A DNA stretch of 55,807 nucleotides from contig JAGAMC010000043.1 of assembly GCA_017624915.1 (NCBI GenBank), positions 1 through 55,807 of the forward strand. Direction: 5' to 3'. The notes under the pieces were generated by a model. That model was not told the DNA's origin. It did not search any database and worked only from the letters and a program-made list of their open reading frames with translations. Every line of letters starts with the position of its first letter. The first letter of the stretch is position 1. This DNA comes from Oscillospiraceae bacterium (GTDB lineage Bacteria > Bacillota > Clostridia > Oscillospirales > Oscillospiraceae). A program made the position numbers and the translations under genes. Positions 8,415 to 17,515 of this stretch are shown here, piece after piece.

Positions 8415-9224
8415 ATGGTCTTTTCCGAGACGGAGCTTCTGGAATACGGTATTTTTGATTCCGTCATCAAATATACAAAGGCAGTCAAAACGCAGCCCCA
8501 ACTGCTTTCCTTTTTTGAGATCCAGCTCTATACCGAGGACCAGAGCGGGATGGCTTATATAGATGAGCGGGCCATCGACCTGTGCCGGGGCAGACTGATC
8601 TGCGCCAAGCCGGGCCAGATGCGCAGCAGTAAGCTGCATTTCAAGTGCCTGTATGTCAGCCTGCGCACACAGGATCCGGTCCTTAAGGAGCTTCTTTACA
8701 GTCTGCCCGATGAGTGTGTGGTGGAGGATGTGCAGCCGCTGGCCAATATGTTTCATGAACTGCTGCGGCTGGATGTGGATACATTTCCGGCCGAGCGCCT
8801 GCTGCTGCACAGCAGTCTGACAAAGCTGCTGTACTGTTTGTACGAGCAGGTGGGCGGTGCAGACGGCGGCACCCCGGAACCGTATGCCCGCAGGAAAGAG
8901 ATGCTTGCGGTCCAGCAGTACATCCGCGGAAATCTGGCCGACAAGCTGGATCTGCACAGTCTGGCTGCATCTGCCAACCTGTCGGCCAGCTATTTTCATA
9001 AGCTGTTCTGCAGGTGCTTTGCCATGACCCCGCAGGAGTTTGTGCTCAGCTGCCGCATTTCGGCAGCCAAGACCATGCTGTTGGAGGATAAGAACTCCAT
9101 GGCGGAGATCGCGGCGGCCTGCGGTTTTTCCAGTCAGGCCTATTTTGATTTTCGCTTTAAACAGGTGGTGGGGGTGTCGCCCCTTCAGTACCGCAGGCAG
9201 GAATTGTCCAAACTGAGAGTCTGA
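8415..9224 (+). CDS. AraC-family transcriptional regulator (copy 1)
   Basis: 269-residue protein with an N-terminal domain of unknown ligand (residues 1-~155) and a C-terminal AraC-type double HTH. HTH1 is KLDLHSLAASANLSASYFHKLF; HTH2 is NSMAEIAAACGFSSQAYFDFRF, followed by the family end motif VVGVSPLQYRR. The ATG at 8415 was chosen because the paralogue at 37336 begins at the same MVFSETELLEYGIFD; a GTG nine bases upstream is possible. It is about 80% identical to that paralogue by eye. It is divergent from the dehydrogenase gene and upstream of mgtC, so either could be a target. Confidence 0.9.
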   Translation: MVFSETELLEYGIFDSVIKYTKAVKTQPQLLSFFEIQLYTEDQSGMAYIDERAIDLCRGRLICAKPGQMRSSKLHFKCLYVSLRTQDPVLKELLYSLPDECVVEDVQPLANMFHELLRLDVDTFPAERLLLHSSLTKLLYCLYEQVGGADGGTPEPYARRKEMLAVQQYIRGNLADKLDLHSLAASANLSASYFHKLFCRCFAMTPQEFVLSCRISAAKTMLLEDKNSMAEIAAACGFSSQAYFDFRFKQVVGVSPLQYRRQELSKLRV

Positions 9225-9344
9225 TGCAGGCGGAACAGAATAAAACGCACAGGAGAAAGACAGATGGAATTGCAACGGGAGCTGTAAGGCTGTTTTTCAT
9301 ACCGGGAGACGAAACGAAACAGGGAGTTTCGCACAAAAAAGCGG

Positions 9345-9373
9345 TTGACACAGGGCTGCTTTGAGTGTATTTT
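9345..9373 (+). promoter_or_regulatory. Sigma-A promoter of the mgtC-aldo/keto reductase operon
   Basis: Perfect TTGACA (9345-9350), 17-nt spacer, TATTTT (9368-9373). The leader can form an AACAAAG/CTTTGTT stem before the TTG start. Confidence 0.75.
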
Positions 9374-9443
9374 TAATAAAACAAAGGGGCGTGGCAGGTG
9401 TCTCTTTGTTCGTTTATTTAATTGATTTACAGGAGGGACCGTT

Positions 9444-10133
9444 TTGAATACTGTTATCAGCGTACTTGCCGGTTTTAATGTATGGTCGGTTCTGTTCCGC
9501 ATCCTGCTGGCTACCGTGATCGGCGGCTGTATCGGACTGGAGCGCGGCCACCACGGGCGTGCCGCCGGACTGCGCACCCATGTGCTGGTGTGTATCGGCT
9601 CTGCCATGGCGGTCATGGTGGGCCTTTACTCGGTGCAGACACTGGGACTGAGCGGAGATCCCCTGCGTGTCAGCGCGCAGGTCATTTCCGGCATCGGCTT
9701 TCTGGGGGCGGGCACGATCCTGACCCGGGGCCATTCTCAGGTTACCGGCCTGACCACGGCGGCCGGTCTGTGGGCCACCGCCTGCGTTGGTCTTGCGGTA
9801 GGTATCGGTTTTTATATGGGGGCGCTGGTCGCCGCAGCGGTCATGATGGCTGCCTTTACCATCTTCACCCGGCTGGAGCGGGACATTAAGCTGCTCCATT
9901 TTGTTACATATTATCTGGAACTGAATGATATCAGCCGGGTCAACGACGTATTCCGTGAACTGGAAAAGGAGGGCGCGACCCTGCAGGTTATTCGGGCCAA
10001 GAGCGGCATAGACACCCACATCGGCTTGGAGGTGACCGCCAAGACAAGCACACAGACGGAGCAGCTGCTGGAAAAGCTGAATCAGCTTGAGTATGTGGTT
10101 ATCGCCATTCCCGTGGAGCAGGATAACAGCTGA
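9444..10133 (+). CDS. mgtC: MgtC/SapB-family membrane protein
   Basis: 229-residue inner-membrane protein with an N-terminal four-to-five-helix MgtC domain: GGCIGLERGHHGRAAGLRTH is the family hallmark, plus SGIGFLGAGTIL and TTAAGLWATACVGLAVG. A soluble C-terminal ACT-like domain (~150-229) follows. MgtC proteins are linked to growth at low Mg2+ and to modulation of membrane energetics. Translation starts at TTG (9444) six bases after a perfect AGGAGGG; there is no ATG at a suitable place. It is followed 34 nt later by an aldo/keto reductase gene, so the pair is probably an operon. Confidence 0.93.
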   Translation: MNTVISVLAGFNVWSVLFRILLATVIGGCIGLERGHHGRAAGLRTHVLVCIGSAMAVMVGLYSVQTLGLSGDPLRVSAQVISGIGFLGAGTILTRGHSQVTGLTTAAGLWATACVGLAVGIGFYMGALVAAAVMMAAFTIFTRLERDIKLLHFVTYYLELNDISRVNDVFRELEKEGATLQVIRAKSGIDTHIGLEVTAKTSTQTEQLLEKLNQLEYVVIAIPVEQDNS

Positions 10134-10167
10134 GATAACCGCAAAAAGGGAAAAAGGAGGGCTTGGC

Positions 10168-11349
10168 GTGATTTACAGCACATTTCAGGACAAGAAGCTG
10201 TCTCTGCTGGGCTTTGGTACCATGCGTCTGCCGCAGACACAGAGCGGCGAAATTAATCAGGTGCAGCTGGAGCAGATGGTGGCCTGCGCCTTTGAGCATG
10301 GGGTGAACTATTTCGATACCGCATGGCCCTATCACAACGGGCTGTCCGAGGGAGCCATTGGCCGGGCGCTGAGCGCTTATGACCGGAACAGCTTCTATCT
10401 GGCGAACAAGTATCCCGGTCATCAGGTCAGCGACAGCTATGACCCGGCGGAAATCTTTGAAAAGCAGCTTGAAAAGTGCGGGGTGGACTATTTCGACTTC
10501 TACCTGCTGCACAATGTATATGAGAAGTCTATGGAGACCTATCTGGATCCCAGATGGGGCATCATTGACTATTTCAAGGAGCAGAAGCGGCTGGGCCGGA
10601 TCCGGCATCTGGGCTTTTCCTGCCACGCAAGGCCGGAAGGCCTGCGGGCCTTTCTGGACGCCCGGGGAGAGGACATGGAGTTCTGCCAGATCCAGCTGAA
10701 CTATCTGGACTGGACTTTGCAGGATGCCAAAAGTTCCTATGAGCTGCTGACACAGCGTGGGATCCCCGTGTGGGTCATGGAGCCCGTCCGGGGCGGGCGG
10801 CTGGCAAATCTGCCCGAGCGGGAGCAGGCGCGGCTGAAAGCCGCGCGGCCCGACGAATCCGCCGCCGCGTGGGCCTTCCGGTTTTTGCAGGGGCTGCCCA
10901 ATGTGAAGATGGTGCTCAGCGGCATGTCCTCGCTCTTTCAGATGCAGGACAATGTAAAGACCTTTGCGCAGCCCGCACCCCTGTCCGAATCGGAGCATGC
11001 CATGCTCATGGATATTGCCGAGGGCATGAAGGATTCCGTCCCCTGTACCGCGTGCCGTTACTGCTGTGACGGCTGTCCCATGGGGCTGGATATTCCAAAG
11101 CTGCTGTCCATGCACAACGACCTGCGCTTTGACCCCACCATTACTGTGATCATACGCATACAGGGCACGCAGGCGGACAGGCAGGCGGTATCCTGTATCG
11201 GATGCGGCAAATGCGCCCGCATCTGCCCCCAGAACATCGACATTCCGGCGGAATTGAAAAAGTTTGCCCGGGCCTGCGAGCAGCTGCCCAACTGGGAACA
11301 GATCTGCCGCGAGCGCGAGGCTGCCTCAAAAGTTGATACGAAGAAATGA
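10168..11349 (+). CDS. Aldo/keto reductase with C-terminal 4Fe-4S ferredoxin domain
   Basis: 393-residue oxidoreductase. The N-terminal TIM-barrel AKR domain has GFGTMRLP, catalytic Asp/Tyr in FDTAWPYHNG, Lys in LANKYPG and His in YLLHNVYE. A bicluster ferredoxin-like C-terminus follows (CTACRYCCDGCP at ~295 and CIGCGKCARICP at ~345). Such fusions are common in anaerobic Firmicutes; substrates are mostly unknown and electrons may come from ferredoxin rather than NADPH. Start: GTG at 10168 with AAGGAGG seven bases upstream. A longer in-frame ATG inside mgtC has no ribosome site. Confidence 0.92.
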   Translation: MIYSTFQDKKLSLLGFGTMRLPQTQSGEINQVQLEQMVACAFEHGVNYFDTAWPYHNGLSEGAIGRALSAYDRNSFYLANKYPGHQVSDSYDPAEIFEKQLEKCGVDYFDFYLLHNVYEKSMETYLDPRWGIIDYFKEQKRLGRIRHLGFSCHARPEGLRAFLDARGEDMEFCQIQLNYLDWTLQDAKSSYELLTQRGIPVWVMEPVRGGRLANLPEREQARLKAARPDESAAAWAFRFLQGLPNVKMVLSGMSSLFQMQDNVKTFAQPAPLSESEHAMLMDIAEGMKDSVPCTACRYCCDGCPMGLDIPKLLSMHNDLRFDPTITVIIRIQGTQADRQAVSCIGCGKCARICPQNIDIPAELKKFARACEQLPNWEQICREREAASKVDTKK

Positions 11350-11350
11350 A

Positions 11351-11384
11351 AAAACACCGACCTGTTTCAAACAGGTCGGTGTTT
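11351..11384. terminator. Bidirectional terminator between convergent genes
   Basis: Near-perfect hairpin (AAAACACCGACCTGTTT / AAACAGGTCGGTGTTTT) two bases after the aldo/keto reductase stop, with A-run and T-run on both sides. It serves the reductase and the converging ceramidase-like gene. Confidence 0.9.
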
Positions 11385-11399
11385 TGCGTAACTGGAGAA

Positions 11400-12746
11400 T
11401 TACTTGTACAGGGCGTTGAGCATGGCCACCAGAGAGTAGGCATAGTCCTCGGCAGTGCCCTTGGCGTTCTTGGTGACGGTCACCTCGTAGACGATGGGGT
11501 TGGCAGTGGGAGTAGAGGCAAGAATCTCGGGATAATCGTAAGAAGAGAAAGAGGGGACGTAGTGGTTCTTGCCGTTGGCCTGAGTCAGCACGAAGGTGAT
11601 CTCGAAGGGGGAGTTGTCCCTGATGTACTTGCCGGTCTCGCAGAACAGCTCGCAGGAGGCGGCAACAAAGCCAATGGACTTGCCCACGCTGATGGCGTTC
11701 AGCTCGGAGTTTCTCATCACGCTAGTGAATGACTTGTCAAGGGCGGGAGGGACCATCCGCATGGTCTTGACGGAGCCGGAGACATCGATAGACTTCAGAT
11801 TCTTCAGAGCGTCCATGATATACTGGCCAAGACGCGCACCGTAAACGGTGGTGTCCTCGGGGCAGTTTTCAAGGTCGCGGCGAGCCTTGACCAGATGGAA
11901 GGGGTTCACATCGCCGGAGGCGCCGGAGTAGTAAGCCACCAGACAGTCGCCGTCCTGAGCTTCCAGATAGTTGCGGCAGTGGCCGATGAAGTCGGCGGAG
12001 ATATACTGCTTGTGGGCGCGGCCGTAGTCGGTGGTGCAGCTGGCGGTGGTGGCGTGAGCCTGCCAGTTGAGCATCAGCACGTCCTTCTTGCCCTCCCGGA
12101 CAAAGCGGATGATCCGCAGTTCGGGATCGGCCTGGTGGGTAGCTTCCTTGAACCACCTGCCGGCATCGGAGCTCTCGAAGTTGGCGCCGTTGACGTGGCC
12201 GTTTCCGCGCCAAGTGTGACGGACCTGATTCAGATGGGGGATGTCCACAGTGCCCACCTTGGTGGTGACGGGGGACAGGTCGGCAACGGCCTCCTTGGCG
12301 GCCTTGGCGAGGCCGGCTACATAGGTCTCATAGAAGGGGGAGTCAATGCCGCAGGCGGTGCTGCTTGCGGTGTCGATGGAGGAGTGGGTGTGGGTGGCGG
12401 AGATGTTGATGTTGCTCTCGGGCACGCCGGAGGCCTTGGACATGGCGGCGCGCAGGGGGGCCACCCATTCGGTCTCGGTGCGCACCAGGTCGGTGGTGCA
12501 GATCAGGGCGGTATTGCCGTCAGAGCCGGAGATGGCCACCACAGTGGCGTACACGCGGTCATCGGGGGTCAGGGTCCCTTCACTGTCGCGGGCGCTGATG
12601 CCGCCCAGAGGGGCGGGATAGTCGGGGGTGAAGTCGAAGCGGGCAAAGCCCACCTTGATGCCCTCGTCTGCGGCGGCCACGGACAGCATGGAGCCGATGC
12701 CCAGCAGCAGGGACAGGGTCAGAAGCAGAGAGATGACTTTTTTCAT
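11400..12746 (-). CDS. Secreted neutral/alkaline ceramidase-like hydrolase
   Basis: 448-residue exported protein. Signal peptide MKKVISLLLTLSLLLGIGSMLSVAAA is followed by GFARFDFTPDYPAPLGG, the usual opening of neutral ceramidase-like domains (xGxx(D/E)ITP). ISATHTHSS (~117-125) matches the metal-binding/active-site region of the family, and LNWQAHATT and YYSGASGDVNP are further family segments. True ceramidases are ~650-750 residues with a C-terminal Ig-like domain; that domain is absent, so the substrate may not be ceramide. Start: ATG at 12746 after AGGAGG, rather than the longer in-frame start. Single gene; end shared with the terminator at 11351. Confidence 0.8.
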   Translation of the reverse strand: MKKVISLLLTLSLLLGIGSMLSVAAADEGIKVGFARFDFTPDYPAPLGGISARDSEGTLTPDDRVYATVVAISGSDGNTALICTTDLVRTETEWVAPLRAAMSKASGVPESNINISATHTHSSIDTASSTACGIDSPFYETYVAGLAKAAKEAVADLSPVTTKVGTVDIPHLNQVRHTWRGNGHVNGANFESSDAGRWFKEATHQADPELRIIRFVREGKKDVLMLNWQAHATTASCTTDYGRAHKQYISADFIGHCRNYLEAQDGDCLVAYYSGASGDVNPFHLVKARRDLENCPEDTTVYGARLGQYIMDALKNLKSIDVSGSVKTMRMVPPALDKSFTSVMRNSELNAISVGKSIGFVAASCELFCETGKYIRDNSPFEITFVLTQANGKNHYVPSFSSYDYPEILASTPTANPIVYEVTVTKNAKGTAEDYAYSLVAMLNALYK

Positions 12747-12893
12747 TTGGGAGACCTCCTTGTATAGTGTATGGATCAATTGATTGCTGACTTTGTGAGT
12801 ATCATTGTGACTCAATAAAGATATACAGAAAACCGTTTTTTCAAAAGCAGCGGTTTGGTGCCTGTGCGAAAAGGGAACTGCGGGAGAGAGGAT

Positions 12894-13643
12894 TTACAGC
12901 ATGCGGTAGCCGCCGCTGACGAAAATGGTCTGACCGGTGATCCAACTGGAGTCTTCGCCGGCAAGGAAAGCGGCAACGGAGGCCACTTCCTCGGGCTTGC
13001 CCAGACGGTGCATGGGGACCTTGTTCTCGATAGAGGCCTTGAGCTGATCGGCGGGAACAGCCAGCATCATGTCGGTCTCCACAAAGCCGGGGGCGATGCA
13101 GTTCACGCGCACGTTCTTGCGGCCCAGCTCCAGAGCCAGCACGCGGGTCAGACCCTGCAGACCGGCCTTGGTGGCGGAGTAGTTGGCCTGACCGGGATTG
13201 CCGTAGGCGGCGGTGGAGGAGATATTGATAATGCTGCCGCTCATCTGCTCGCGCATCAAGGGAACGATGTGCTTGCACAGATTGTAGGGGCCGTAGAGGT
13301 TGACCTTCATCACGCTGTCCCAGTCCTCGTCCGTCATCTTGTGGAAAATGCGGTCCTTGGTGATGCCGGCGTTATTGATCAGAATGTCAATGCGGCCGAA
13401 CTTTTCCACCACCTGATCCACGGCGGCCTTGACGGCATCGCTGTCGGTGACGTTGCACTGGATGGACAGAGTTCTGGTGCCCTCGGGGTCCAGCTCTGCA
13501 GCGGTCTGCTTGACCAGATCGAAGTTCCAGTCCAGCATGGCAAGACCCGCCACATCCTCCTCAAGGAAGCGCTTGGCCATGGCGGCGCCCAGGCCCTTGC
13601 CGGCGCCGGTGATGATTGCGTACTTTCCTGCCAGATTTTTCAT
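12894..13643 (-). CDS. SDR-family oxidoreductase (FabG-like)
   Basis: 249-residue classical short-chain dehydrogenase: cofactor motif TGAGKGLG (~12-19), NNAG (~90), catalytic Ser in INISSTAAYG (~142) and YSATK (~155-159), C-terminal FVSGGYRML. Acidic Asp in LDWNF after beta-2 suggests NAD rather than NADP. 3-oxoacyl-ACP reductase is the default annotation, but no fatty-acid genes are nearby. It is divergently transcribed from a LysR gene, the usual layout for a regulator and its target, so a catabolic SDR is as likely. Confidence 0.88.
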   Translation of the reverse strand: MKNLAGKYAIITGAGKGLGAAMAKRFLEEDVAGLAMLDWNFDLVKQTAAELDPEGTRTLSIQCNVTDSDAVKAAVDQVVEKFGRIDILINNAGITKDRIFHKMTDEDWDSVMKVNLYGPYNLCKHIVPLMREQMSGSIINISSTAAYGNPGQANYSATKAGLQGLTRVLALELGRKNVRVNCIAPGFVETDMMLAVPADQLKASIENKVPMHRLGKPEEVASVAAFLAGEDSSWITGQTIFVSGGYRML

Positions 13644-14019
13644 AATTGTTTGTGCCTTCTTTCCTGGTGTGCTGCAAAATAAGACTAATAAAAGTTTAGC
13701 ATCGGGTCAAAAATTGTGCCATTATCAAAAATAAAAGCAGGTGGATATATTTTTGTAATGGAAAGAAGGGACGAAGCCGCAAAAAAACCGAAAATTTCTG
13801 CTGCAGAAAAGGGGCGAAAAAGGCTGAACCGCTCTTGGCAGAAGACTTGCGGCGGCTGTTGCTTTTTCTGCACCGCCCTGCGCGGTCAGGTCAAAAAATT
13901 TAATGACCGGACAGTTGAGCGGTATTGAAAAATGATATATAATTGCGGTGTATTTATAAAAGACTTGTTGGAAGCGGTGCTTGCTCTGCCGCGGCATGAC
14001 TGATGGGAGGAGTTCGAAC
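13644..14019. other. Divergent SDR/LysR intergenic region
   Basis: About 375 bp without a credible gene. It holds the LysR promoter (13915-13943) and presumably the SDR promoter on the other strand, for which I see only a weak TTGACC at about 13710. I found no unambiguous T-N11-A LysR box by eye. Confidence 0.6.
13915..13943 (+). promoter_or_regulatory. Sigma-A promoter of the LysR gene
   Basis: TTGAGC (13915-13920), 17-nt spacer and perfect TATAAT (13938-13943), about 75 nt upstream of the LysR ATG. Confidence 0.75.
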
Positions 14020-14952
14020 ATGAAGCTGTCTCAGCTGGAACAGATTATAGAAGTGGCCAACACCGGCACCATATCACAGGCGGCCACGAATTTGTTCATT
14101 TCCCAGCCCAACCTGTCTCTGGCCATTAAGCGGGCGGAGGACGAGTTGGGAGCCAAGCTGTTCAACCGCAGCAGCAGCGGTATGTCACTGACTGCCAACG
14201 GCGTTGAGTTTGTGGAGCGGGCCAAGGAGATCCTGCAGCAGCTTGATGCCCTGAGCGAAGTGTCCCGCCCTGACAAGGCGCGGTTTTCGCTGGAACTGGG
14301 TGTGGCGTCCACCGGCTATCGTGTTGTGGATATCGAAGTGGCCAGAATGCTGGAAAAATATGATCAAAACCACATAAAAATCAACTTCCTTGATGCGGCC
14401 GGCATCAAGCTTCTGGACTGCGTGGCGGAGAATTGGGCAGAACTGGGCTTCTGCACCGTGTACAGCTTTGCAAAACAGATCATGATGCGGCAGATCGCCC
14501 AGCGCAAGCTGGAGTACCACTTTATCTCCAACCTGCGCATCGGCATTTATGTGGGGGTGAACAATCCGCGCTTTTCGGACAGTGATGGTGCAGTGGACTA
14601 TGAAAAGATCAAGGATACACCCATCATTCGCATCGCCCACCGGGAATTTAACAGCCATCCTCTGTATGAGCAGCTGTTTGTCAATCACGGTATCTCCCTG
14701 ACTCCCAAGCAGGAGATCATTGTGAGTAATTTCGGCATGTGCCGCAATGTGCTGAACCTGACAGACAGCTATGCCATCGGCGCTTACGTGGATGCGCCCT
14801 ACGGAGAGGACGGGTTTTATTCCGACGTGCGGTTTATTCCTTTCGTCCCCGCCACACTGCAGGCGGAATTTGGCTGTGTGCAGCGGGAAAATTCTATCCG
14901 ATCCCCTCTGGCCAACGAACTGCTGAAAAACGTCAAACGCAGATTTTTATAA
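14020..14952 (+). CDS. LysR-family transcriptional regulator
   Basis: 310-residue regulator: N-terminal winged HTH (MKLSQLEQIIEVANTGTISQAATNLFISQPNLSLAIKRAE read in the first 40 residues, with the classic ISQPNLSLAIK recognition helix), then a periplasmic-binding-fold effector domain (~90-300). Start: ATG at 14020 with GGGAGG nine bases upstream. It is divergent from the SDR gene and likely controls it. The effector is unknown. Confidence 0.92.
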   Translation: MKLSQLEQIIEVANTGTISQAATNLFISQPNLSLAIKRAEDELGAKLFNRSSSGMSLTANGVEFVERAKEILQQLDALSEVSRPDKARFSLELGVASTGYRVVDIEVARMLEKYDQNHIKINFLDAAGIKLLDCVAENWAELGFCTVYSFAKQIMMRQIAQRKLEYHFISNLRIGIYVGVNNPRFSDSDGAVDYEKIKDTPIIRIAHREFNSHPLYEQLFVNHGISLTPKQEIIVSNFGMCRNVLNLTDSYAIGAYVDAPYGEDGFYSDVRFIPFVPATLQAEFGCVQRENSIRSPLANELLKNVKRRFL

Positions 14953-14960
14953 AGTGAAAC

Positions 14961-14989
14961 GCACCGACTATACCGTCGGTGCATTTTTT
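14961..14989 (+). terminator. Rho-independent terminator of the LysR gene
   Basis: GCACCGAC-TATACC-GTCGGTGC stem-loop followed by ATTTTTT, 8 nt after the stop codon. Confidence 0.9.
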
Positions 14990-15085
14990 ATGAGCGTTAC
15001 GATTGGTGCATGCAAATATGCAACAGGTGCTGTTTTCCTTCTGTTGGTGGAAAGTCTTTTTAACACCAAAAGGAGGAAACAAGGT

Positions 15086-16780
15086 ATGAGCAAAGAAGCG
15101 GTTGGGCAAATGGGGGCCAAAATCGGCAGCAGCGAGTATTGGTACAGAGTGAACCGCAGCACCCTGCTGGGCAATGTGATGGGCTCCAACACAAACTATC
15201 AGACGACCCTGCGCGCACTGGGAACAAAGGCGGCCGAGGCGATCGAGGAAATTTACAGGGATCTGGAGAAGCTGGGCACGCGGATCCGATTTCTTCCCTC
15301 CGGGGACCGAAACGCCCTTGCAAAACAGGTGGAGGGATTGTATGATATTTGTAAAATGGGCGGTGTGATCGCGTGGCGTAACAACGAGTGCGTACAGGGA
15401 TTGACCCTGAGCTGCATGTCCCCCTGGACAAGAAGCTTTCTGGATGAACGCGGCATCGAAACGGCCATTTCCATCATCAAAAAGTCCCCCTACTCCGGCA
15501 GCGAGGCGATAAATTTGCTGCGGGAGGCCGCCAAATGGAGCGTTTCCTCCGCCGCCGGGTGGGATCCGAAAAAGCGGGTCTTTCTGGAGGCGGTGGAGCA
15601 GGGCAAGGGCAGTCGGTTTCTGCTGGACGTGGCGGAGGAATATGAAAATCAAAACAGCCGTCCCCGTTACGAGGGCAGCTGCGGCCACACCGTGGCCGGC
15701 CGTTCTTATATGGCCTATATGGAGGCCAAGGTCTTTGGCACGCAGGTGTCCACCTTTGGCGATCCCAATTATGATCCGCTGCTGCGGGAGGCCCTGAGCT
15801 CGGTAGCCGGGCAGCTGGAGCGGGATCTGGACAGCGCTATCCGGGAAAATGATTACATCACCGACGAGACGGCCGACAAGCTGAAAGCGGTGGTAAGCGA
15901 TCTGGACCACTGCCGGGTCGGAACCGGTTTGCTGAACAGCAAGATCGAAAAGCTGGCGTGGTTTGTTGGGGGAGATCCGGACAAGATATGCAGGCTGCAG
16001 CAGGCATTGAATAAGTTGGGCTACGGTCTTACTGAGGATGGCGTGTTTGGCGCAAAAACGCTGAATGCACTAAACGACTTCCACGGTGAACTCACGCGGG
16101 GGACGTTCCCTACGCTTGCTTGGGTTGATCCGATCCAAAGTAAAATGACGGGTATTCATTATAAGAGAATCGAATCAAATGGGATAGAGTATGCTTCTCT
16201 TTATGATACTTCCCTAAGAAGCAATAATATAAAACACGGAAAAAACGTAGGAGTTACAGTTTTTCGCGCAGATGTTAAGGAGCCTCTTGGTACACATATA
16301 AACACCGTTGAGGGCAAAAGCATAAAAAATGGGCTATATAAGCCCTCGTCTGAATTGCAGAAATACGCCATCAACAAACTCAACCACAAGACCATTGATG
16401 ATCGCACCTATAGAATTCTAAAGGATTTTGATCAGCACGCCAAAAAGATTCGTATTGCCGGCAAGGTGATGGCGGTTACCGGTACCGCTTTAGATGTTCT
16501 GGAAATCGTGCAAACGATCCACATAGACACACACGATGCAGACAGGAAGCTTGGTAAAACAACTTATTCCACACTTGCAAGTATTGGAGGCAGTTGGTCG
16601 CTTGGTGCCCTCGGCGCCAAAGGCGGGGCTATGCTGGGCGCATCCATTGGCACGGCCATCCTGCCAGGAGTGGGAACGGCTATCGGTGGTGCGGTAGGCA
16701 GTTTGGTCCTCGGAATAGCCGGTTCTTACAGCGGCGGCAAACTGGGTGAATATGTGATTGATATTACAATGACGGAGTGA
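15086..16780 (+). CDS. Polymorphic-toxin-like protein: unknown N-terminal domain, peptidoglycan-binding module, glycine-rich hydrophobic C-terminus
   Basis: 564-residue protein from the ATG at 15086 (AGGAGG ribosome site). Residues 1-~295 are not recognised and there is no signal peptide. Residues ~298-333 form a PG_binding_1 repeat (LQQALNKLGYGLTEDGVFGA). Residues ~340-490 are polar. Residues ~500-558 are a glycine-zipper-like hydrophobic stretch (GALGAKGGAMLGASIG, VGTAIGGAVGSLVLGIAG) like the membrane-active tips of some secreted toxins. Base composition drops from GC-rich to AT-rich at about 16100, inside the gene, as expected when a toxin tip is exchanged. Two paralogous small genes follow at once, in the usual place of immunity genes. 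The toxin role is inferred from architecture. Confidence 0.6.
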   Translation: MSKEAVGQMGAKIGSSEYWYRVNRSTLLGNVMGSNTNYQTTLRALGTKAAEAIEEIYRDLEKLGTRIRFLPSGDRNALAKQVEGLYDICKMGGVIAWRNNECVQGLTLSCMSPWTRSFLDERGIETAISIIKKSPYSGSEAINLLREAAKWSVSSAAGWDPKKRVFLEAVEQGKGSRFLLDVAEEYENQNSRPRYEGSCGHTVAGRSYMAYMEAKVFGTQVSTFGDPNYDPLLREALSSVAGQLERDLDSAIRENDYITDETADKLKAVVSDLDHCRVGTGLLNSKIEKLAWFVGGDPDKICRLQQALNKLGYGLTEDGVFGAKTLNALNDFHGELTRGTFPTLAWVDPIQSKMTGIHYKRIESNGIEYASLYDTSLRSNNIKHGKNVGVTVFRADVKEPLGTHINTVEGKSIKNGLYKPSSELQKYAINKLNHKTIDDRTYRILKDFDQHAKKIRIAGKVMAVTGTALDVLEIVQTIHIDTHDADRKLGKTTYSTLASIGGSWSLGALGAKGGAMLGASIGTAILPGVGTAIGGAVGSLVLGIAGSYSGGKLGEYVIDITMTE

Positions 16781-16785
16781 TTTTT

Positions 16786-17400
16786 ATGTTTTTTAAAAAG
16801 TGGTTCACTTCTGAGCCGTTTGAGCCGGACCTAACTCGGGTCAGGCTTTATAATGGTGATTACTACAGAATATCCGGCGAGGTACCTCCCGCACATCGCA
16901 TTTATACCCTGTGTGAGTGGGATGAGGGCTGGGATCCTGATTTTGCGAGGTTAGCCATGGATTGTGCGCTGACTATGATGGATGACTATCCCGTTGTGAT
17001 CAATCACCTCTGCTCTCATTTTGTTGGAAAAAGTGTGCGCGAATACCCGGAAATCCAACAGTATTTGATGGATATTCCGTGGCTGAAAGGAACGCGGGGA
17101 GAAGATGTTGTTACCTTGAGCCATGGCCCGGATCGCGGTCTCGCGGGGGCATTTGAGCCGGATGATGATGCATATCAACTGGATTTTTATGGGTTCAAGC
17201 AGATTCCTTGCGAGGCGACAGAGAGAGGTACGCTGCAACCTGTGATTGAAGTCCATTTTGGTCATTTTAACGATTGTCTGCTGATTACCACATTGGAGGA
17301 AATCGAAAAAATAGCAGATAAGATTCGTCCGATATGCGAAAAATACGGAAAAGCTTTAGTTCTGCAAGAATCCCGTGCGCATGAAAATAAAAATCGATAG
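16786..17400 (+). CDS. Putative immunity protein (copy 1)
   Basis: 204-residue soluble acidic protein starting MFFKKWFTSEPFEPDLTRV. The ATG at 16786 is 5 nt after the toxin stop, with GGAG overlapping that stop; a GTG at 16777 would overlap it. No family is recognised. It shares most of its length with the product at 17516, including conserved WDEGWDPDF, DDYPVV.N and the C-terminal IRPICEKYGKALV.QE. The position directly after a toxin-like gene, the small size and the tandem paralogue point to immunity. Low-GC like the toxin tip and unlike the region upstream of 16000. Confidence 0.6.
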   Translation: MFFKKWFTSEPFEPDLTRVRLYNGDYYRISGEVPPAHRIYTLCEWDEGWDPDFARLAMDCALTMMDDYPVVINHLCSHFVGKSVREYPEIQQYLMDIPWLKGTRGEDVVTLSHGPDRGLAGAFEPDDDAYQLDFYGFKQIPCEATERGTLQPVIEVHFGHFNDCLLITTLEEIEKIADKIRPICEKYGKALVLQESRAHENKNR

Positions 17401-17450
17401 AGGTTGTACGCTATTGTTGTCAGAACAGAGTATTTCGTCGGATAATCTTT

Positions 17451-17510
17451 GGCTCTTACAGCGGAAGTAAACTGGGTGAATATGTAATTGACATTACAAT
17501 GACGGAGTGA
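17451..17510 (+). pseudogene. Remnant of a second toxin C-terminus
   Basis: The 60 bases before the second immunity gene translate in frame to GSYSGSKLGEYVIDITMTE and a stop, matching the last 19 residues of the 15086 toxin with one substitution (GSYSGGKLGEY...). Nucleotide similarity continues through the ribosome site into the second immunity gene. This is the scar of a duplicated toxin-tip/immunity cassette whose toxin part is lost. Confidence 0.85.
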
Positions 17511-17515
17511 TTATT

